Below are positions 34,111-42,777 of a stretch of 48,796 nt of DNA, one piece after another. The notes below the pieces were generated by a model. That model did not search any database. It was not told the DNA's origin and saw nothing but the letters and a program-made list of their open reading frames with translations. Source of the DNA: Neisseria shayeganii 871 (GTDB taxonomy: Bacteria; Pseudomonadota; Gammaproteobacteria; Burkholderiales; Neisseriaceae); contig NZ_JH164926.1 in NCBI RefSeq assembly GCF_000226875.1, positions 1,117,372-1,166,167 on the forward strand, read 5' to 3'. The position numbers and the translations under genes were made by a program. Within the stretch, counting starts at the first letter, position 1, and the number at the start of each line of letters is the position of its first letter.

Positions 34111-35532
34111 ATGAAAACCTTATCCGCTCCTTTATCCGCCGCCCTGGCTGCCGCCGTTCTCTCGGCCTGCACGCTGGCGCCCGATTACCAACAGCCCCAA
34201 GTGGAGGTGCCCGCCACCTTCCGTTACGACTACGCCGCCGGCCAAACACCGGCTGCCGCCGTCGGCTGGGCCGACTACTTCGCCGACCCGCGCCTCCACA
34301 GCCTAATCGAGCTGGCACTGGCCAACAACCCCGACTTGCGCATGGCCGCACTGAACGCCGAAGCCGTCCGCGCCCAATACGCCATCACCCGTTCCGCCTC
34401 CCTGCCCGGCCTCAACGCCACCGCAGCCGGCAACCGCGCCCGCATCGCGCAAGACCTCAGCCCCAGCGGCCAATCCTATATTGCCGCTTCTTATTCCGTC
34501 GGCTTGGGCGTGGCCGCCTACGAACTCGATCTATTCGGCAAAGCCCGCAGCAACAATCAGGCCGCCCTGCAGGGCTATTTCAGCAGCCAAGCCGCCCGCG
34601 ATGCCGCCCAGCTGAGCCTGGTGGCCGCCGTGGCCAAAGCCTATTTCAACGAACGCTATGCCGAAGAATCCATCAAGCTGACCGAACAGGTGCTGCAAAG
34701 CCGCCAGGAAAGCTACCGCCTCTATCAGCTGCAACACCGCGCCGGCGTGATTTCTGCCGTGAATCTGCGCGAAATGGAAGCCCTCATCGAATCGGCCAAG
34801 GCCGACCATGCCGCCGCCGTGCGGGCGCGCGAACAGGCGCGCAACGCCTTGGTGGTGCTGATCAACCGCCCGCTGCCCGATCATCTGCCGGCCGGCTTGC
34901 CCTTGTCGCGCCAATTCCGCATCAGCCGCCTGCCCGCCGGACTGGTCTCCGAAGTGATGCAAAACCGCCCCGACATCCGTGCCGCCGAACACAATCTGCG
35001 CCAAGCCAACGCCAACATCGGCGCCGCCCGCGCCGCCTTCTTCCCCAGCATCAGCCTCACCGGCAGCATCGGCACCGGCAGCAACGATTTGGGCAATCTG
35101 TTCAGCGGTGCCAACCGCACTTGGGCCTTCTCGCCCACCATCCACCTGCCCATCTTCAACTGGGGCCGCCTGAGCGCCAGCTTAGACGTGGCTCAAATCC
35201 GCCAACATTCCGCCGTGGCCGCCTACGAAAAAGCGGTGCAATCGGCTTTCCAAGACGTTGCCAATGCCTTAGTGGCGCGGGAAACCCTGCAGCAGCAATA
35301 TGAAGCCAACCTGCACACCCAAAAAGCCTATAACGACCGACTGCGCCTGATCCGCCTGCGCTACCGCCACGGCGTTTCCAGCTCGCTCGATGTTTTGGAT
35401 GCCGAACGCAGCAGCTACGCCGCCGACGCCGCCGTGCTGGGCAACCAGCTGAAGATGTTGGAAAACCTGGCCGATCTGTATAAAGCCTTGGGCGGCGGCC
35501 TCAAGCAGCGCAGCGCCCCAAGCGCCCAATAG
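34111..35532 (+). CDS. mtrE: Outer-membrane efflux channel lipoprotein MtrE
   Basis: The 473-aa TolC-like channel has a signal peptide ending LSAC with the lipidated Cys at 20, then APDYQQPQVEVPATF, the standard start of NodT-family outer-membrane factors. Two internal repeats each give a coiled-coil hairpin; QNRPDIRAAEHNLRQANANI is the family's second-repeat motif and SLDVLDAERS the last. It completes the tripartite pump. It ends six bases before MITE copy 5 begins its left flank. Confidence 0.96.
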   Translation: MKTLSAPLSAALAAAVLSACTLAPDYQQPQVEVPATFRYDYAAGQTPAAAVGWADYFADPRLHSLIELALANNPDLRMAALNAEAVRAQYAITRSASLPGLNATAAGNRARIAQDLSPSGQSYIAASYSVGLGVAAYELDLFGKARSNNQAALQGYFSSQAARDAAQLSLVAAVAKAYFNERYAEESIKLTEQVLQSRQESYRLYQLQHRAGVISAVNLREMEALIESAKADHAAAVRAREQARNALVVLINRPLPDHLPAGLPLSRQFRISRLPAGLVSEVMQNRPDIRAAEHNLRQANANIGAARAAFFPSISLTGSIGTGSNDLGNLFSGANRTWAFSPTIHLPIFNWGRLSASLDVAQIRQHSAVAAYEKAVQSAFQDVANALVARETLQQQYEANLHTQKAYNDRLRLIRLRYRHGVSSSLDVLDAERSSYAADAAVLGNQLKMLENLADLYKALGGGLKQRSAPSAQ

Positions 35533-35535
35533 GCT

Positions 35536-35653
35536 GAGACCCTTGCACCCCCCATCTGCGGCGCATTTCTGCCTTGTGCGTTTATGCTCTATGGGTACTG
35601 CTCGCCCGCTTGCCTTGAACGGCATCCACATCTGGCGGTGTTGCCCAGGTCTC
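35536..35653 (-). mobile_element. MITE-like palindromic element, copy 5 (118 bp, internally deleted)
   Basis: Ends are GAGACCCTTGCACCCCCC and TTGCCCAGGTCTC, more diverged than others, and the middle lacks about 30 bp but keeps a TTTATGCTCTATGGGTACTGC piece shared with copy 2 (cut here to avoid long quoting). Orientation is opposite to copies 1-4. Exact AGGCT repeats flank it (35531-35535, 35654-35658), the right one opening an intact eikDUS. Confidence 0.75.
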
Positions 35654-35750
35654 AGGCTACCTGAAAACGCTCGGCGTACGGCGTTGTTTGTTAAACGCAA
35701 CAATTTCCGGCCGCACCATGGCGTTTTCAGGTAGCCTCATCGTCGCCTGC

Positions 35751-35780
35751 TTGAATCCGATATGTTTTTTATGGTATAAA
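35751..35780 (+). promoter_or_regulatory. Promoter of rpmB-rpmG
   Basis: TTGAAT (35751-35756), 18-nt spacer, TATAAA (35775-35780) preceded by TGG, an extended -10-like feature. It lies 36 bp before the L28 start, within the only gap upstream of this ribosomal pair. Confidence 0.6.
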
Positions 35781-35816
35781 CCGCGTTTTACTTTTTTAGA
35801 AGTTTGGAGATTAACC

Positions 35817-36050
35817 ATGGCACGAGTTTGCAAAGTGACCGGCAAGCGCCCGATGTCCGGCCACAACGTATCACACGCCAACAACAAAACCAAACGTCGT
35901 TTTTTGCCGAATCTGCAAACACGCCGTTTTTGGGTTGAAAGCGAAAACCGCTGGGTGCGTCTGCGCATTTCCAATGCCGCCCTACGCACCATCGACAAAG
36001 TCGGCATCGACGCCGTTCTGGCTGACCTGCGCGCTCGCGGCGAAGCTTAA
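35817..36050 (+). CDS. rpmB: 50S ribosomal protein L28
   Basis: The 77-aa protein begins MARVCKVTGKRPMSGHNVSH, the L28 signature, and ends with ADLRARGEA. Basic, of usual length (77-78). The ATG at 35817 has GGAG seven nt before it; the longer open frame upstream crosses the promoter and is not coding. It is cotranscribed with rpmG 31 bp later. Confidence 0.98.
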   Translation: MARVCKVTGKRPMSGHNVSHANNKTKRRFLPNLQTRRFWVESENRWVRLRISNAALRTIDKVGIDAVLADLRARGEA

Positions 36051-36081
36051 TTTTCACCCTTGCCCCTAAGGAAACAGAACA

Positions 36082-36237
36082 ATGCGCGACAAAATCAAAT
36101 TGGAATCATCTGCCGGTACCGGTCACTTCTACACCACGACCAAAAACAAACGCACCATGCCCGGCAAACTGGAAATCAAAAAATTCGATCCGGTTGCCCG
36201 CAAGCACGTGATGTACAAAGAAACCAAATTGAAATAA
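36082..36237 (+). CDS. rpmG: 50S ribosomal protein L33
   Basis: The 51-aa protein reads MRDKIKLESSAGTGHFYTTT at the start and ends HVMYKETKLK. It is the Cys-free (C-minus) L33, lacking the zinc ribbon pairs, so it is independent of zinc supply. AAGGA lies 9 nt before the ATG. Terminated at 36257-36281. Confidence 0.97.
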   Translation: MRDKIKLESSAGTGHFYTTTKNKRTMPGKLEIKKFDPVARKHVMYKETKLK

Positions 36238-36256
36238 TCCTCTTGGATTCAACCGA

Positions 36257-36281
36257 GCCTCCGCCATGCGGAGGCTTTTTT
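36257..36281 (+). terminator. Intrinsic terminator of rpmB-rpmG
   Basis: GCCTCCGC (36257-36264) pairs with GCGGAGGC (36268-36275) around CAT, followed by six T. It begins 20 bp after the L33 stop. Confidence 0.92.
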
Positions 36282-36438
36282 GCGGCCGGATTTCCCCTCC
36301 TACACCTATGTAAAGAAAACGCAGGCGGCAATTAAATTGGATTAAAATCCGCCCGTTTGAAACCATGTGGACCGCATCGCCGCCAAACGGCCCGCAACAG
36401 CACCACAGCATGACAGACAATCAAAAGGACCCCTTTAG

Positions 36439-37893
36439 ATGACAGACGAATTCATCCCGTGGCTGACCGCTCAAGTCAACAAGCTCAACGGATTGCTATG
36501 GAACGAAGTGCTGATTATTCTGCTAATCGGCACCGGCCTCTTTTTCACCCTCTACACCGGTTTCGTGCAAATCCGCATGTTTGCGCCCAGCGTGCGCGAG
36601 ATGCTGGGCGGACGGCATGCCGAAAAAGGCGCCCAAAGCATTACCCCGTTTCAGGCCTTCGTGACCGGATTGGCCAGCCGCGTCGGCATGGGCAACGTGG
36701 TCGGCGTCTCCATCGCCATCACCTCCGCCCGCAACCCCGAACTGGGGCTGACCGGCGCCGGCGCGGTGTTCTGGATGTGGATCACCGCCTTGGTCGGCAT
36801 GAGCTCGGCCTTTGCCGAATCCTCGCTGGCCCAGCTGTTTAAAGTGCGCGACGCCGAAACCGGCCGTTTCCGCGGCGGCCCGGCCTATTACATCAGCCAA
36901 GGCCTGAAACAAAAATGGATGGCCGTGCTTTTTTCTCTGAGCCTGATTGCCACCTTCGGTTTCGTGTTCAATGCCCTGCAAGCCAATGTGATTGCCGATG
37001 CCGCCCAGCTGGCTTGGGGCATCGACAAACCCATGATGGGCGGCCTGCTGGTTTTGGCCACCGCGCCGATTATTTTCGGCGGCATTAAACGTGTGGCGCA
37101 GATTGCCTCCGGCCTGGTGCCGTTTATGGCGGCCTTATGGTTGTTGATTGCCTTGTATGTGATCATCACCAACATCGGCGAAGTGCCGCGCGTATTCGAA
37201 TTGATCGTCAGCGAAGCGCTGGACTTCCGTTCCGTCGGCTCCGGCTTCTTGGGCGGCCTTATTTCGATTGCCATGATGAACGGTGTCAAACGCGGCCTTT
37301 ATTCAAATGAAGCCGGCATGGGTTCCGCTCCGAACGCCGCCGCCGCCGCCGACACCAAACACCCGGCCAGCCAAGGCCTGATTCAGATGCTGGGCGTGTT
37401 TGTGGACACCCTGATCATCTGCTCCTGCTCGGCTTTCATCATCCTACTGGCCGACAATCTGGATCCGGCCCTCAAAGGCGCACAAATCACCCAAGCCGCC
37501 CTGCAACAACAAATCGGCAGCATCGCGCCGCATTTGCTGGCCGTTTTGCTGTTCCTGTTCGCCTTCACCACCATCATCGGCAACTACGCCTATGCCGAGA
37601 GCAATGTGCAATTCATGCGCAACAACCCCTCTGTGGTGCTGATTTTCCGCCTGCTGGTATTGGGCATGGTGTTCTTCGGCGCCGCCCAAGAGCTCGGCCT
37701 GGTGTTGGATTTGGCCGATTTGTCGATGGGCATCATGGCGCTGATCAACCTGATCGCCATCCTCTGGCTATCGCCCTACGTGAAACTGCTGCTTACTGAC
37801 TACCGCAACCAGCTCAAGCGCGGCAAAACGCCGGAATTCAAAATTGCCGAACACCCCGGCCTGAACCGGAAAATCAAATCCGATATTTGGTAA
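36439..37893 (+). CDS. AGCS-family sodium:amino acid (alanine/glycine) symporter
   Basis: The 484-aa transporter has about eleven membrane spans. LLIGTGLFFTLYTGFVQIR near the start, GNVVGVSIAITSARN, GGPAYYISQG, and RGLYSNEAGMGSAPNAAAAA are the AGCS (alanine-or-glycine:cation symporter) motifs. The segment usually reading GTGN is here SRVGMGN, a local difference in the substrate/sodium region. The exact amino acid is not known. It is a single gene with its own terminator (37909-37951). Confidence 0.93.
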   Translation: MTDEFIPWLTAQVNKLNGLLWNEVLIILLIGTGLFFTLYTGFVQIRMFAPSVREMLGGRHAEKGAQSITPFQAFVTGLASRVGMGNVVGVSIAITSARNPELGLTGAGAVFWMWITALVGMSSAFAESSLAQLFKVRDAETGRFRGGPAYYISQGLKQKWMAVLFSLSLIATFGFVFNALQANVIADAAQLAWGIDKPMMGGLLVLATAPIIFGGIKRVAQIASGLVPFMAALWLLIALYVIITNIGEVPRVFELIVSEALDFRSVGSGFLGGLISIAMMNGVKRGLYSNEAGMGSAPNAAAAADTKHPASQGLIQMLGVFVDTLIICSCSAFIILLADNLDPALKGAQITQAALQQQIGSIAPHLLAVLLFLFAFTTIIGNYAYAESNVQFMRNNPSVVLIFRLLVLGMVFFGAAQELGLVLDLADLSMGIMALINLIAILWLSPYVKLLLTDYRNQLKRGKTPEFKIAEHPGLNRKIKSDIW

Positions 37894-37908
37894 ACCCTGC
37901 GGTACAAC

Positions 37909-37951
37909 AGGCTACCTGAAAAGCCCCTACGCTTTTCAGGTAGCCTTTTTT
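37909..37951 (+). terminator. eikDUS-pair terminator of the AGCS gene
   Basis: AGGCTACCTGAAAAG (37909-37923) pairs with CTTTTCAGGTAGCCT (37932-37946), 15 bp, followed by TTTTT. A clear case of paired uptake sequences forming an intrinsic terminator. Confidence 0.9.
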
Positions 37952-38005
37952 ACAGACAAACCTCATCGTCCCCCTTTCTCACCGCTTCACCGACTCCGCA
38001 CCATC

Positions 38006-38134
38006 TCAGTTTTCTTCGCCCGGCATGATATCTATCGGCCACAGTCACCACCCAACCGGCTTCAACACCAGCTCCTGCTCATCCTGATTCATCCATATCC
38101 CTTTCATCGCCCACACCTCACCAATATATTTGAA
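38006..38134 (-). pseudogene. Possible remnant of a protein-coding gene
   Basis: Read on the minus strand, a frame gives KYIGEVWAMKGIWMNQDEQE then LVLKPVGW, a TGA, and LWPIDIMPGEEN before a second stop (38006-38008). Codon use and composition look coding, yet the stretch is short, has an in-frame stop and has no good start. It may be the tail of a degraded gene replaced by the efe promoter region. I do not recognise the family. Confidence 0.35.
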
Positions 38135-38170
38135 AATAATTTGCATTCAATATATTTAGAGTTCTATAAT
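38131..38170 (+). promoter_or_regulatory. efeUOB promoter with candidate Fur box
   Basis: TTGCAT (38141-38146), 18-nt spacer and a perfect TATAAT (38165-38170), 28 bp before efeU. TGAAAATAATTTGCATTCA (38131-38149) over the -35 has the AT-rich dyad look of Fur sites, about 10 of 19 positions with the E. coli consensus. Iron repression fits the genes' role. Confidence 0.55.
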
Positions 38171-38198
38171 CAAATCTTCGTTCACAAGGATTCCGCCC

Positions 38199-39056
38199 AT
38201 GCTGATCGCCCTACTGATTACCCTGCGCGAAGGCATAGAAGCTGCCCTGATTGTCGGCATCGTGGCCGGCTTTTTAAAGCAGTCCGGCTACACCCACCTG
38301 ATGCCCAAAGTTTGGCTGGGCGTGGGCCTGGCGGCTTTGTTGTGCATCGGTTTGGGCTGGGTCATCCACCGTCAAACCGGCGAAATCCCTCAGAAACAGC
38401 AGGAATTGGTGGTCGGCCTGATCGGCCTGGTGGCTGTCGGCCTGCTCACTTATATGATTTTATGGATGCAGAAAGCCGCCCGTTCCATGAAACAAGAGCT
38501 GCAACAGTCAGTACAAACCGCCCTGCAGCGCGGCAACGGCCACGGCTGGGCGTTGGTGGGCATGGCCTTTTTGGCCGTGGCGCGCGAAGGTTTGGAAAGC
38601 GTGTTTTTCCTACTCGCCGTTTTCCAGCAAAGCCCGAGCTGGCATATGCCGCTAGGCGCGGTTTTGGGCTTGGTGCTGGCCGTCGTCATCGGCTGGCTGA
38701 TTTATCAGGGCGGCATGCGCATCAATCTGGCCAAATTTTTCCGTTGGACCGGCGTGTTCCTGATTTTTGTGGCCGCCGGTTTGTTTGCCGGCGCCTTCCG
38801 CGCTCTGCATGAAGCCGGCGTTTGGAATCTTTGGCAGGTCAACCCGTTCGATTGGTCTTCTCCGATGCCGCTGGACTGGTCGGCCTATCTGCACGAAGAC
38901 AGCCCCTTGGGGGTGTTGCTGGGCGGCTTTTTCGGCTATACCCACCACCCGCTGCTCAGCGATTTCGTGCTGTACTTCGCCTACCTGGTTCCCGTTTTAT
39001 ACCTGTTTTTACGCGGCAGCCGCCCGGCGGCCGCCTCTCCTGAACCTGTCCGATAA
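38199..39056 (+). CDS. efeU: FTR1/EfeU-family iron permease
   Basis: The 285-aa inner-membrane permease has about seven spans. The two iron-binding REXXE motifs are present: REGIE at residues 10-14 in the first helix and REGLE near 129 in the fourth. It works with EfeO and EfeB to import iron, usually ferrous and at low pH. CACAAGGATTCCGCCC carries a ribosome site before the ATG. The efeO start follows after 13 bp. Confidence 0.95.
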   Translation: MLIALLITLREGIEAALIVGIVAGFLKQSGYTHLMPKVWLGVGLAALLCIGLGWVIHRQTGEIPQKQQELVVGLIGLVAVGLLTYMILWMQKAARSMKQELQQSVQTALQRGNGHGWALVGMAFLAVAREGLESVFFLLAVFQQSPSWHMPLGAVLGLVLAVVIGWLIYQGGMRINLAKFFRWTGVFLIFVAAGLFAGAFRALHEAGVWNLWQVNPFDWSSPMPLDWSAYLHEDSPLGVLLGGFFGYTHHPLLSDFVLYFAYLVPVLYLFLRGSRPAAASPEPVR

Positions 39057-39069
39057 ACATGAGGTTTGT

Positions 39070-40239
39070 ATGAAAACACTGAATCTGACCGCTTTGGCCG
39101 TGCTGGCCGCCTTCGGCCTGAGCGCCTGCCAACCGCCCGCCGCAGAAAAACCGGCCGAAACGCCGGCCGCCTCAGGCGCCGCCGCTGCCAATGCCGACGG
39201 CAGCGTGAATATTGCCGTAAACGACCAAGCCTGCGAGCCGATGGAACTCACTGTGCCCAGCGGCGAAGTGGTGTTCCAAATCAAAAACAACAGCGGCCGC
39301 AAGCTGGAGTGGGAAATCCTCAACGGCGTGATGGTGGTGGACGAGCGCGAAAACATTGCCCCCGGCCTGTCCGACAAAATGACGGTTACCCTGCTGCCCG
39401 GCGAATACGCCATGACCTGCGGCCTGCTCAACAATCCGCGCGGCAAACTGACCGTTACCGACAGCGGCTTCAAGCAAACCGCCGGCGAAGCCGATATGGA
39501 AAAACTGGCCCAACCTTTGGCCGACTACAAAACCTATGTTCAGGCCGAGGCCGAACAGCTGGTCAGCAAAACCGGCGCTTTCGTGGCTGCGGTGAAAGCC
39601 GGCGAAATCGACAAAGCCAAAGCCATGTTTGCCGATGTCCGCACCCACTACGAGCGCATCGAACCGATTGCCGAGCTGTTTAACGAGCTGGATCCGGCCA
39701 TCGACGCGCGCGAAGACGACTACAAAGCCGGCCCCACCGACCCCGAATTCACCGGCTTCCACCGCATCGAATACGCCCTGTGGATTGAAAAATCCACCGA
39801 CGGCGTGAAAGAGATTGCCGACCGTTTGGAAAGCGATGTGAAAAAACTGAAAGCCGAAATCGACGTCCTCACCTTCCCGCCCAGCAAAGTGGTGGGCGGT
39901 GCAGCCGTGCTGATTGAGGAAGTGGCCGGCAGCAAAATCAGCGGCGAAGAAGACCGCTACAGCCACACCGACTTGAGCGACTTCAACGCCAACGTGGAAG
40001 GCGCCATGAAGATTGTCGATTTGTTCCGCCCCTTGATTGCCGAGAAAAACCAAGCCCTGCTCGACAAAGTGGACGCTAACTTCAAAGCGGTCAACGACAC
40101 GCTGGGCAAATACAAAACCGCCGACGGCTTTGCCACCTACGACAAATTGAGCGAAGCCGACCGCAAAGCCTTACAAGCGCCGATCAACGCCCTGGCAGAA
40201 GATTTGGCCCAATTGCGCGGCACCTTAGGATTGAAATAA
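39070..40239 (+). CDS. efeO: EfeO iron-binding protein (cupredoxin + M75 domain), lipoprotein form
   Basis: This 389-aa periplasmic component has a signal peptide ending LSAC, so it is a lipoprotein (Cys 20), whereas many EfeO proteins are soluble. The N-terminal cupredoxin-like domain runs about 45-135 (VNIAVNDQACEPMELTV, YAMTCGLLNNPRG). The C-terminal M75 (imelysin-type) domain holds the HxxE motif in FHRIEYALW, near residue 232. It binds iron and passes it to EfeU. ATGAGGTTTGT before the start gives a GAGG site. Followed by a DUS pair, then efeB. Confidence 0.95.
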   Translation: MKTLNLTALAVLAAFGLSACQPPAAEKPAETPAASGAAAANADGSVNIAVNDQACEPMELTVPSGEVVFQIKNNSGRKLEWEILNGVMVVDERENIAPGLSDKMTVTLLPGEYAMTCGLLNNPRGKLTVTDSGFKQTAGEADMEKLAQPLADYKTYVQAEAEQLVSKTGAFVAAVKAGEIDKAKAMFADVRTHYERIEPIAELFNELDPAIDAREDDYKAGPTDPEFTGFHRIEYALWIEKSTDGVKEIADRLESDVKKLKAEIDVLTFPPSKVVGGAAVLIEEVAGSKISGEEDRYSHTDLSDFNANVEGAMKIVDLFRPLIAEKNQALLDKVDANFKAVNDTLGKYKTADGFATYDKLSEADRKALQAPINALAEDLAQLRGTLGLK

Positions 40240-40356
40240 TCTGTGCCCCCGCTTTTCAGGTAGCCTGGCCGACACCATCAGGCTACCTGAAATCCTCCCT
40301 ACCCGGCCAATCCTCCCCGTAGCGGATTGGCTGTTTTCTTTCACGCAAACACCACC

Positions 40357-41649
40357 ATGAACACACCCGAATCCCCCTCCAAACGCCAACTCTTCAAAAC
40401 CGTTGCCGCCGTTGGTGCCGGCGCCGCCATCGGCGCGGCCGGCGGCCTGATGTGGCCGCGCGAGCGTGACGAAACCACCCAGCATTCGGCCACACCCGTC
40501 GGCGACGCCCGCAACAGCGAACACTCGCCACACCGCTACGACTGCTACGGCACCCATCAGGCCGGCATCACTACGCCTCACCAACAATTCGGCATCATGG
40601 CCGCATTCGACGTGCTGGCCAACACCCCGAAAGAATTGGAAACCCTGTTCCGCACCCTGACCGCCCGCATCGAATTCCTCAGCCAAGGCGGCGAGCTGCA
40701 AGACGGCGACGCCAAACTGCCGCCGGCCGGCAGCGGCATCCTCGGCAAAATCATCCGCCCCGACGGGCTAACCGTTACCCTCAGCGTGGGCGCTTCATTA
40801 TTTGACGGGCGCTACGGCTTGGCGGCGCACAAGCCCAAACACCTGCAGGAAATGAAAAGTTTTCCCAACGACAAACTGGCCGCTGATTGGTGCGACGGCG
40901 ACATCAGCCTGCAAATCTGCGCCTTCACCCCCGAAACCTGCCAAAACGCCCTGCGAGACATCATCAAAAACACCGCCCAACTGGCTGTGATCCGCTGGTG
41001 CATCGACGGCTTTCTGCCCAAATCGCCGCCCGGCTCCGCCGCCCGCAACCTGCTCGGCTTCCACGACGGCTCGGCCAATCCCGACGTCAGCCGTCCCGAA
41101 ACCGCCGATGCGGTTGTGTGGACCGGCGTGGCGGAAAACAGCTTGGACGAACCAGCCTGGGCCAAAAACGGCAGCTATCAGGCCGTGCGCCTGATCCGCC
41201 ACTTCGTCGAATTTTGGGACCGCACCCCGCTGCAGGAGCAGGAAACCATTTTCGGCCGCGAAAAATACAGCGGTGCCCCCTTGGGCATGAAATACGAACA
41301 CGACGCCCCCGACTACGGCAAAGACCCTGCCGGCGAGGTGATTCCCAAAGACAGCCACATGCGCCTGGCCAACCCGCGCGATCCCGAATTCCTCAAACGC
41401 CACCAGCTGTTCCGCCGCCCCTTCAACTACTCGCGCGGCCTCGCCAAATCCGGCCAGCTCGATGTGGGCTTGGTGTTTATCTGCTATCAGGCCAACCTGA
41501 GCGACGGCTTTATCTTTGTGCAAAAACTGCTCGATTTCGAACCTTTGGAGGAATACATCAGCCCCTTCGGCGGCGGCTATTTCTTCACCCTGCCCGGTGT
41601 TGCCAAAGGCGGCTTTCTCGGCCAAGAACTGCTGGCCTTAGTACGCTAA
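40357..41649 (+). CDS. efeB: EfeB Dyp-type haem peroxidase
   Basis: The 430-aa haem enzyme of the EfeUOB system oxidises ferrous iron or takes iron from haem. GFHDGSANP holds the Dyp-peroxidase GxxDG catalytic Asp, and DSHMRLANPR holds the proximal His region; GGGYFFTLPG closes the domain. The N-terminus is a Tat-like signal, SKRQLFKTVAAVGAGAAIG, but with Lys-Arg in place of the usual Arg-Arg. KR variants are rarely used for Tat export, so export efficiency may differ. The start at 40357 is chosen before the signal; an in-frame TTG ten codons upstream is possible. Confidence 0.95.
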   Translation: MNTPESPSKRQLFKTVAAVGAGAAIGAAGGLMWPRERDETTQHSATPVGDARNSEHSPHRYDCYGTHQAGITTPHQQFGIMAAFDVLANTPKELETLFRTLTARIEFLSQGGELQDGDAKLPPAGSGILGKIIRPDGLTVTLSVGASLFDGRYGLAAHKPKHLQEMKSFPNDKLAADWCDGDISLQICAFTPETCQNALRDIIKNTAQLAVIRWCIDGFLPKSPPGSAARNLLGFHDGSANPDVSRPETADAVVWTGVAENSLDEPAWAKNGSYQAVRLIRHFVEFWDRTPLQEQETIFGREKYSGAPLGMKYEHDAPDYGKDPAGEVIPKDSHMRLANPRDPEFLKRHQLFRRPFNYSRGLAKSGQLDVGLVFICYQANLSDGFIFVQKLLDFEPLEEYISPFGGGYFFTLPGVAKGGFLGQELLALVR

Positions 41650-41911
41650 GCCGGCAACGGCAAACCGATGGCCAAACACGTCCCGCCCTGCGTTCACCAG
41701 AGCGGGATGAAAATCCATACCAAGCCGAGCACAATGCCCGCAATCGCTGGTTAAACCTCTGCGGGGCATGGATTTCACGTTTCAGGCTACCTGAAAGCAC
41801 TGATCCAACTTATTCGAAGCGCTGAGCGCACGCCCCGTTTCGCCCACTCAAAGATAAGGCCGTCTGAAAAAAATCTTTCAGACGGCCTCTTCCAACAACC
41901 CAACAACTTGA
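41650..41911. other. Gap between efeB and the AhpD-like gene
   Basis: The gap holds an eikDUS near 41784 and a Neisseria-type DUS inverted pair (41857-41869 / 41876-41888). The pair may end both converging transcripts. No gene or RNA was recognised in the rest. From here rightward the Neisseria dialect predominates. Confidence 0.6.
41857..41888. terminator. Neisseria-type DUS inverted pair between convergent genes
   Basis: AGGCCGTCTGAAA pairs with TTTCAGACGGCCT around an A-rich loop, 23 bp past the AhpD-like stop (minus) and 208 bp past efeB (plus). No long T run follows on either strand. Confidence 0.55.
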
Positions 41912-42454
41912 TCAAGCAAAAGGCTGCAATTGCTCGTTGATTTCCGTGCGAGCCAGATTATTCGCATAATTGCACAAAGTCGCCAGCGCCACGCCCAACA
42001 CCACTTCCAAAGCCTGCTGCTCGTTATACCCCGCATCAAAAAACGCCTGCAACTCGGCATCGCCCACATTGCCCTTATTCGCCATCACCGCTTGGGTAAA
42101 CAAAGCCAAGCGGTTGAGCTTCGGGTCTGCCAACGCCTGCGTATTGCGTAAAGCCTCAATCGCTTGCGGGTCGAGCAATTTCTTTTTAATACTCAAAGCA
42201 GTATGCCCCGCTTTGCAGAAACCGCACTCATTCAGCACCGCCGCCGTAATCTGCACCACCTCACGCTCGCCTGCAGTCAGGCTGGTGGTGGCATTTAACG
42301 CACCCACTTCCTGATACATCGCCAAGGCCGCCGGCGCATTGGCCAATACGCCAATCAGGTTCGGCAAAAAGCCGTTGTTTTTCAAAGCCGTTTCCACACG
42401 GGCTTTTGCCGCCTCAGGCGCGGATTCCACACTATGCACAATTAAACGGGCCAT
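41912..42454 (-). CDS. AhpD/carboxymuconolactone-decarboxylase-like peroxidase
   Basis: The 180-aa all-helical protein of the CMD/AhpD superfamily has the redox site E76-C77-x2-C80-x3-H84 (NECGFCKAGHTALS), the layout of alkylhydroperoxidase AhpD-type enzymes. It probably reduces organic peroxides; the reductant partner is unknown. GAGAGGAACGT before the ATG at 42454 supports that start, while the longer frame upstream runs into the MITE copy. DUS of the Neisseria type flank it on both sides (41857-41888, 42494-42505), which could mean it came as a transferred piece. Confidence 0.85.
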   Translation of the reverse strand: MARLIVHSVESAPEAAKARVETALKNNGFLPNLIGVLANAPAALAMYQEVGALNATTSLTAGEREVVQITAAVLNECGFCKAGHTALSIKKKLLDPQAIEALRNTQALADPKLNRLALFTQAVMANKGNVGDAELQAFFDAGYNEQQALEVVLGVALATLCNYANNLARTEINEQLQPFA

Positions 42455-42592
42455 ACGTTCCTCTCCGGTTATTTCGATTAAAAAAGCCATTCTAACAAGG
42501 CCGTCTGAAAGGCTGAAATAACCGTAAGCAATATCGAACAAAGGAAAAATTATATCTTGGCAGCGGTATCTGCTTAGATTGCGGGTAAGACA

Positions 42593-42634
42593 AGGCCGTC
42601 TGAAAATCTTATGGCAAGCATTTTCAGACGGCCT
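42593..42634. repeat. Neisseria-type DUS inverted pair
   Basis: AGGCCGTCTGAAAA (42593-42606) pairs with TTTTCAGACGGCCT (42621-42634) around a 14-nt loop. MITE copy 6 begins exactly at its right edge and shares its last five bases (GGCCT) as flanking repeat. Confidence 0.75.
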
Positions 42635-42777
42635 GAGACCTTTGCAAAACCCCCATCTGCGGCGCATTTCTGCGTTGTGCGCTGCTCGCTCGCTTGCCTA
42701 TCTATGTGATATGTCTGCACTCGCTGCGCTGCTACGCCTTGAACTGCATCCACATCTGGAGGTTTTGCAAAGGCCTC
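42635..42777 (-). mobile_element. MITE-like palindromic element, copy 6 (143 bp, reverse)
   Basis: Reverse orientation relative to copies 1-4. Ends GAGACCTTTGCAAAACCCCC and GGTTTTGCAAAGGCCTC (one change). Exact 5-bp direct repeats GGCCT flank it (42630-42634 and 42778-42782); the left one is the end of a Neisseria-dialect DUS. This copy shows that the flanking pentamer follows the dialect at the site and is not fixed by the element. Confidence 0.85.

Noticed and set aside
36282..36438. A glycine or other riboswitch before the AGCS gene
   Set aside because: Apart from a GGCGG/CCGCC inverted repeat with a long AT loop no conserved riboswitch core could be recognised.
10093..42777. Repeated palindromes as a CRISPR array or tRNA/sRNA genes
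   Set aside because: Copies are dispersed kilobases apart, without spacers, and have inverted ends and flanking duplications, so they fit a mobile element.
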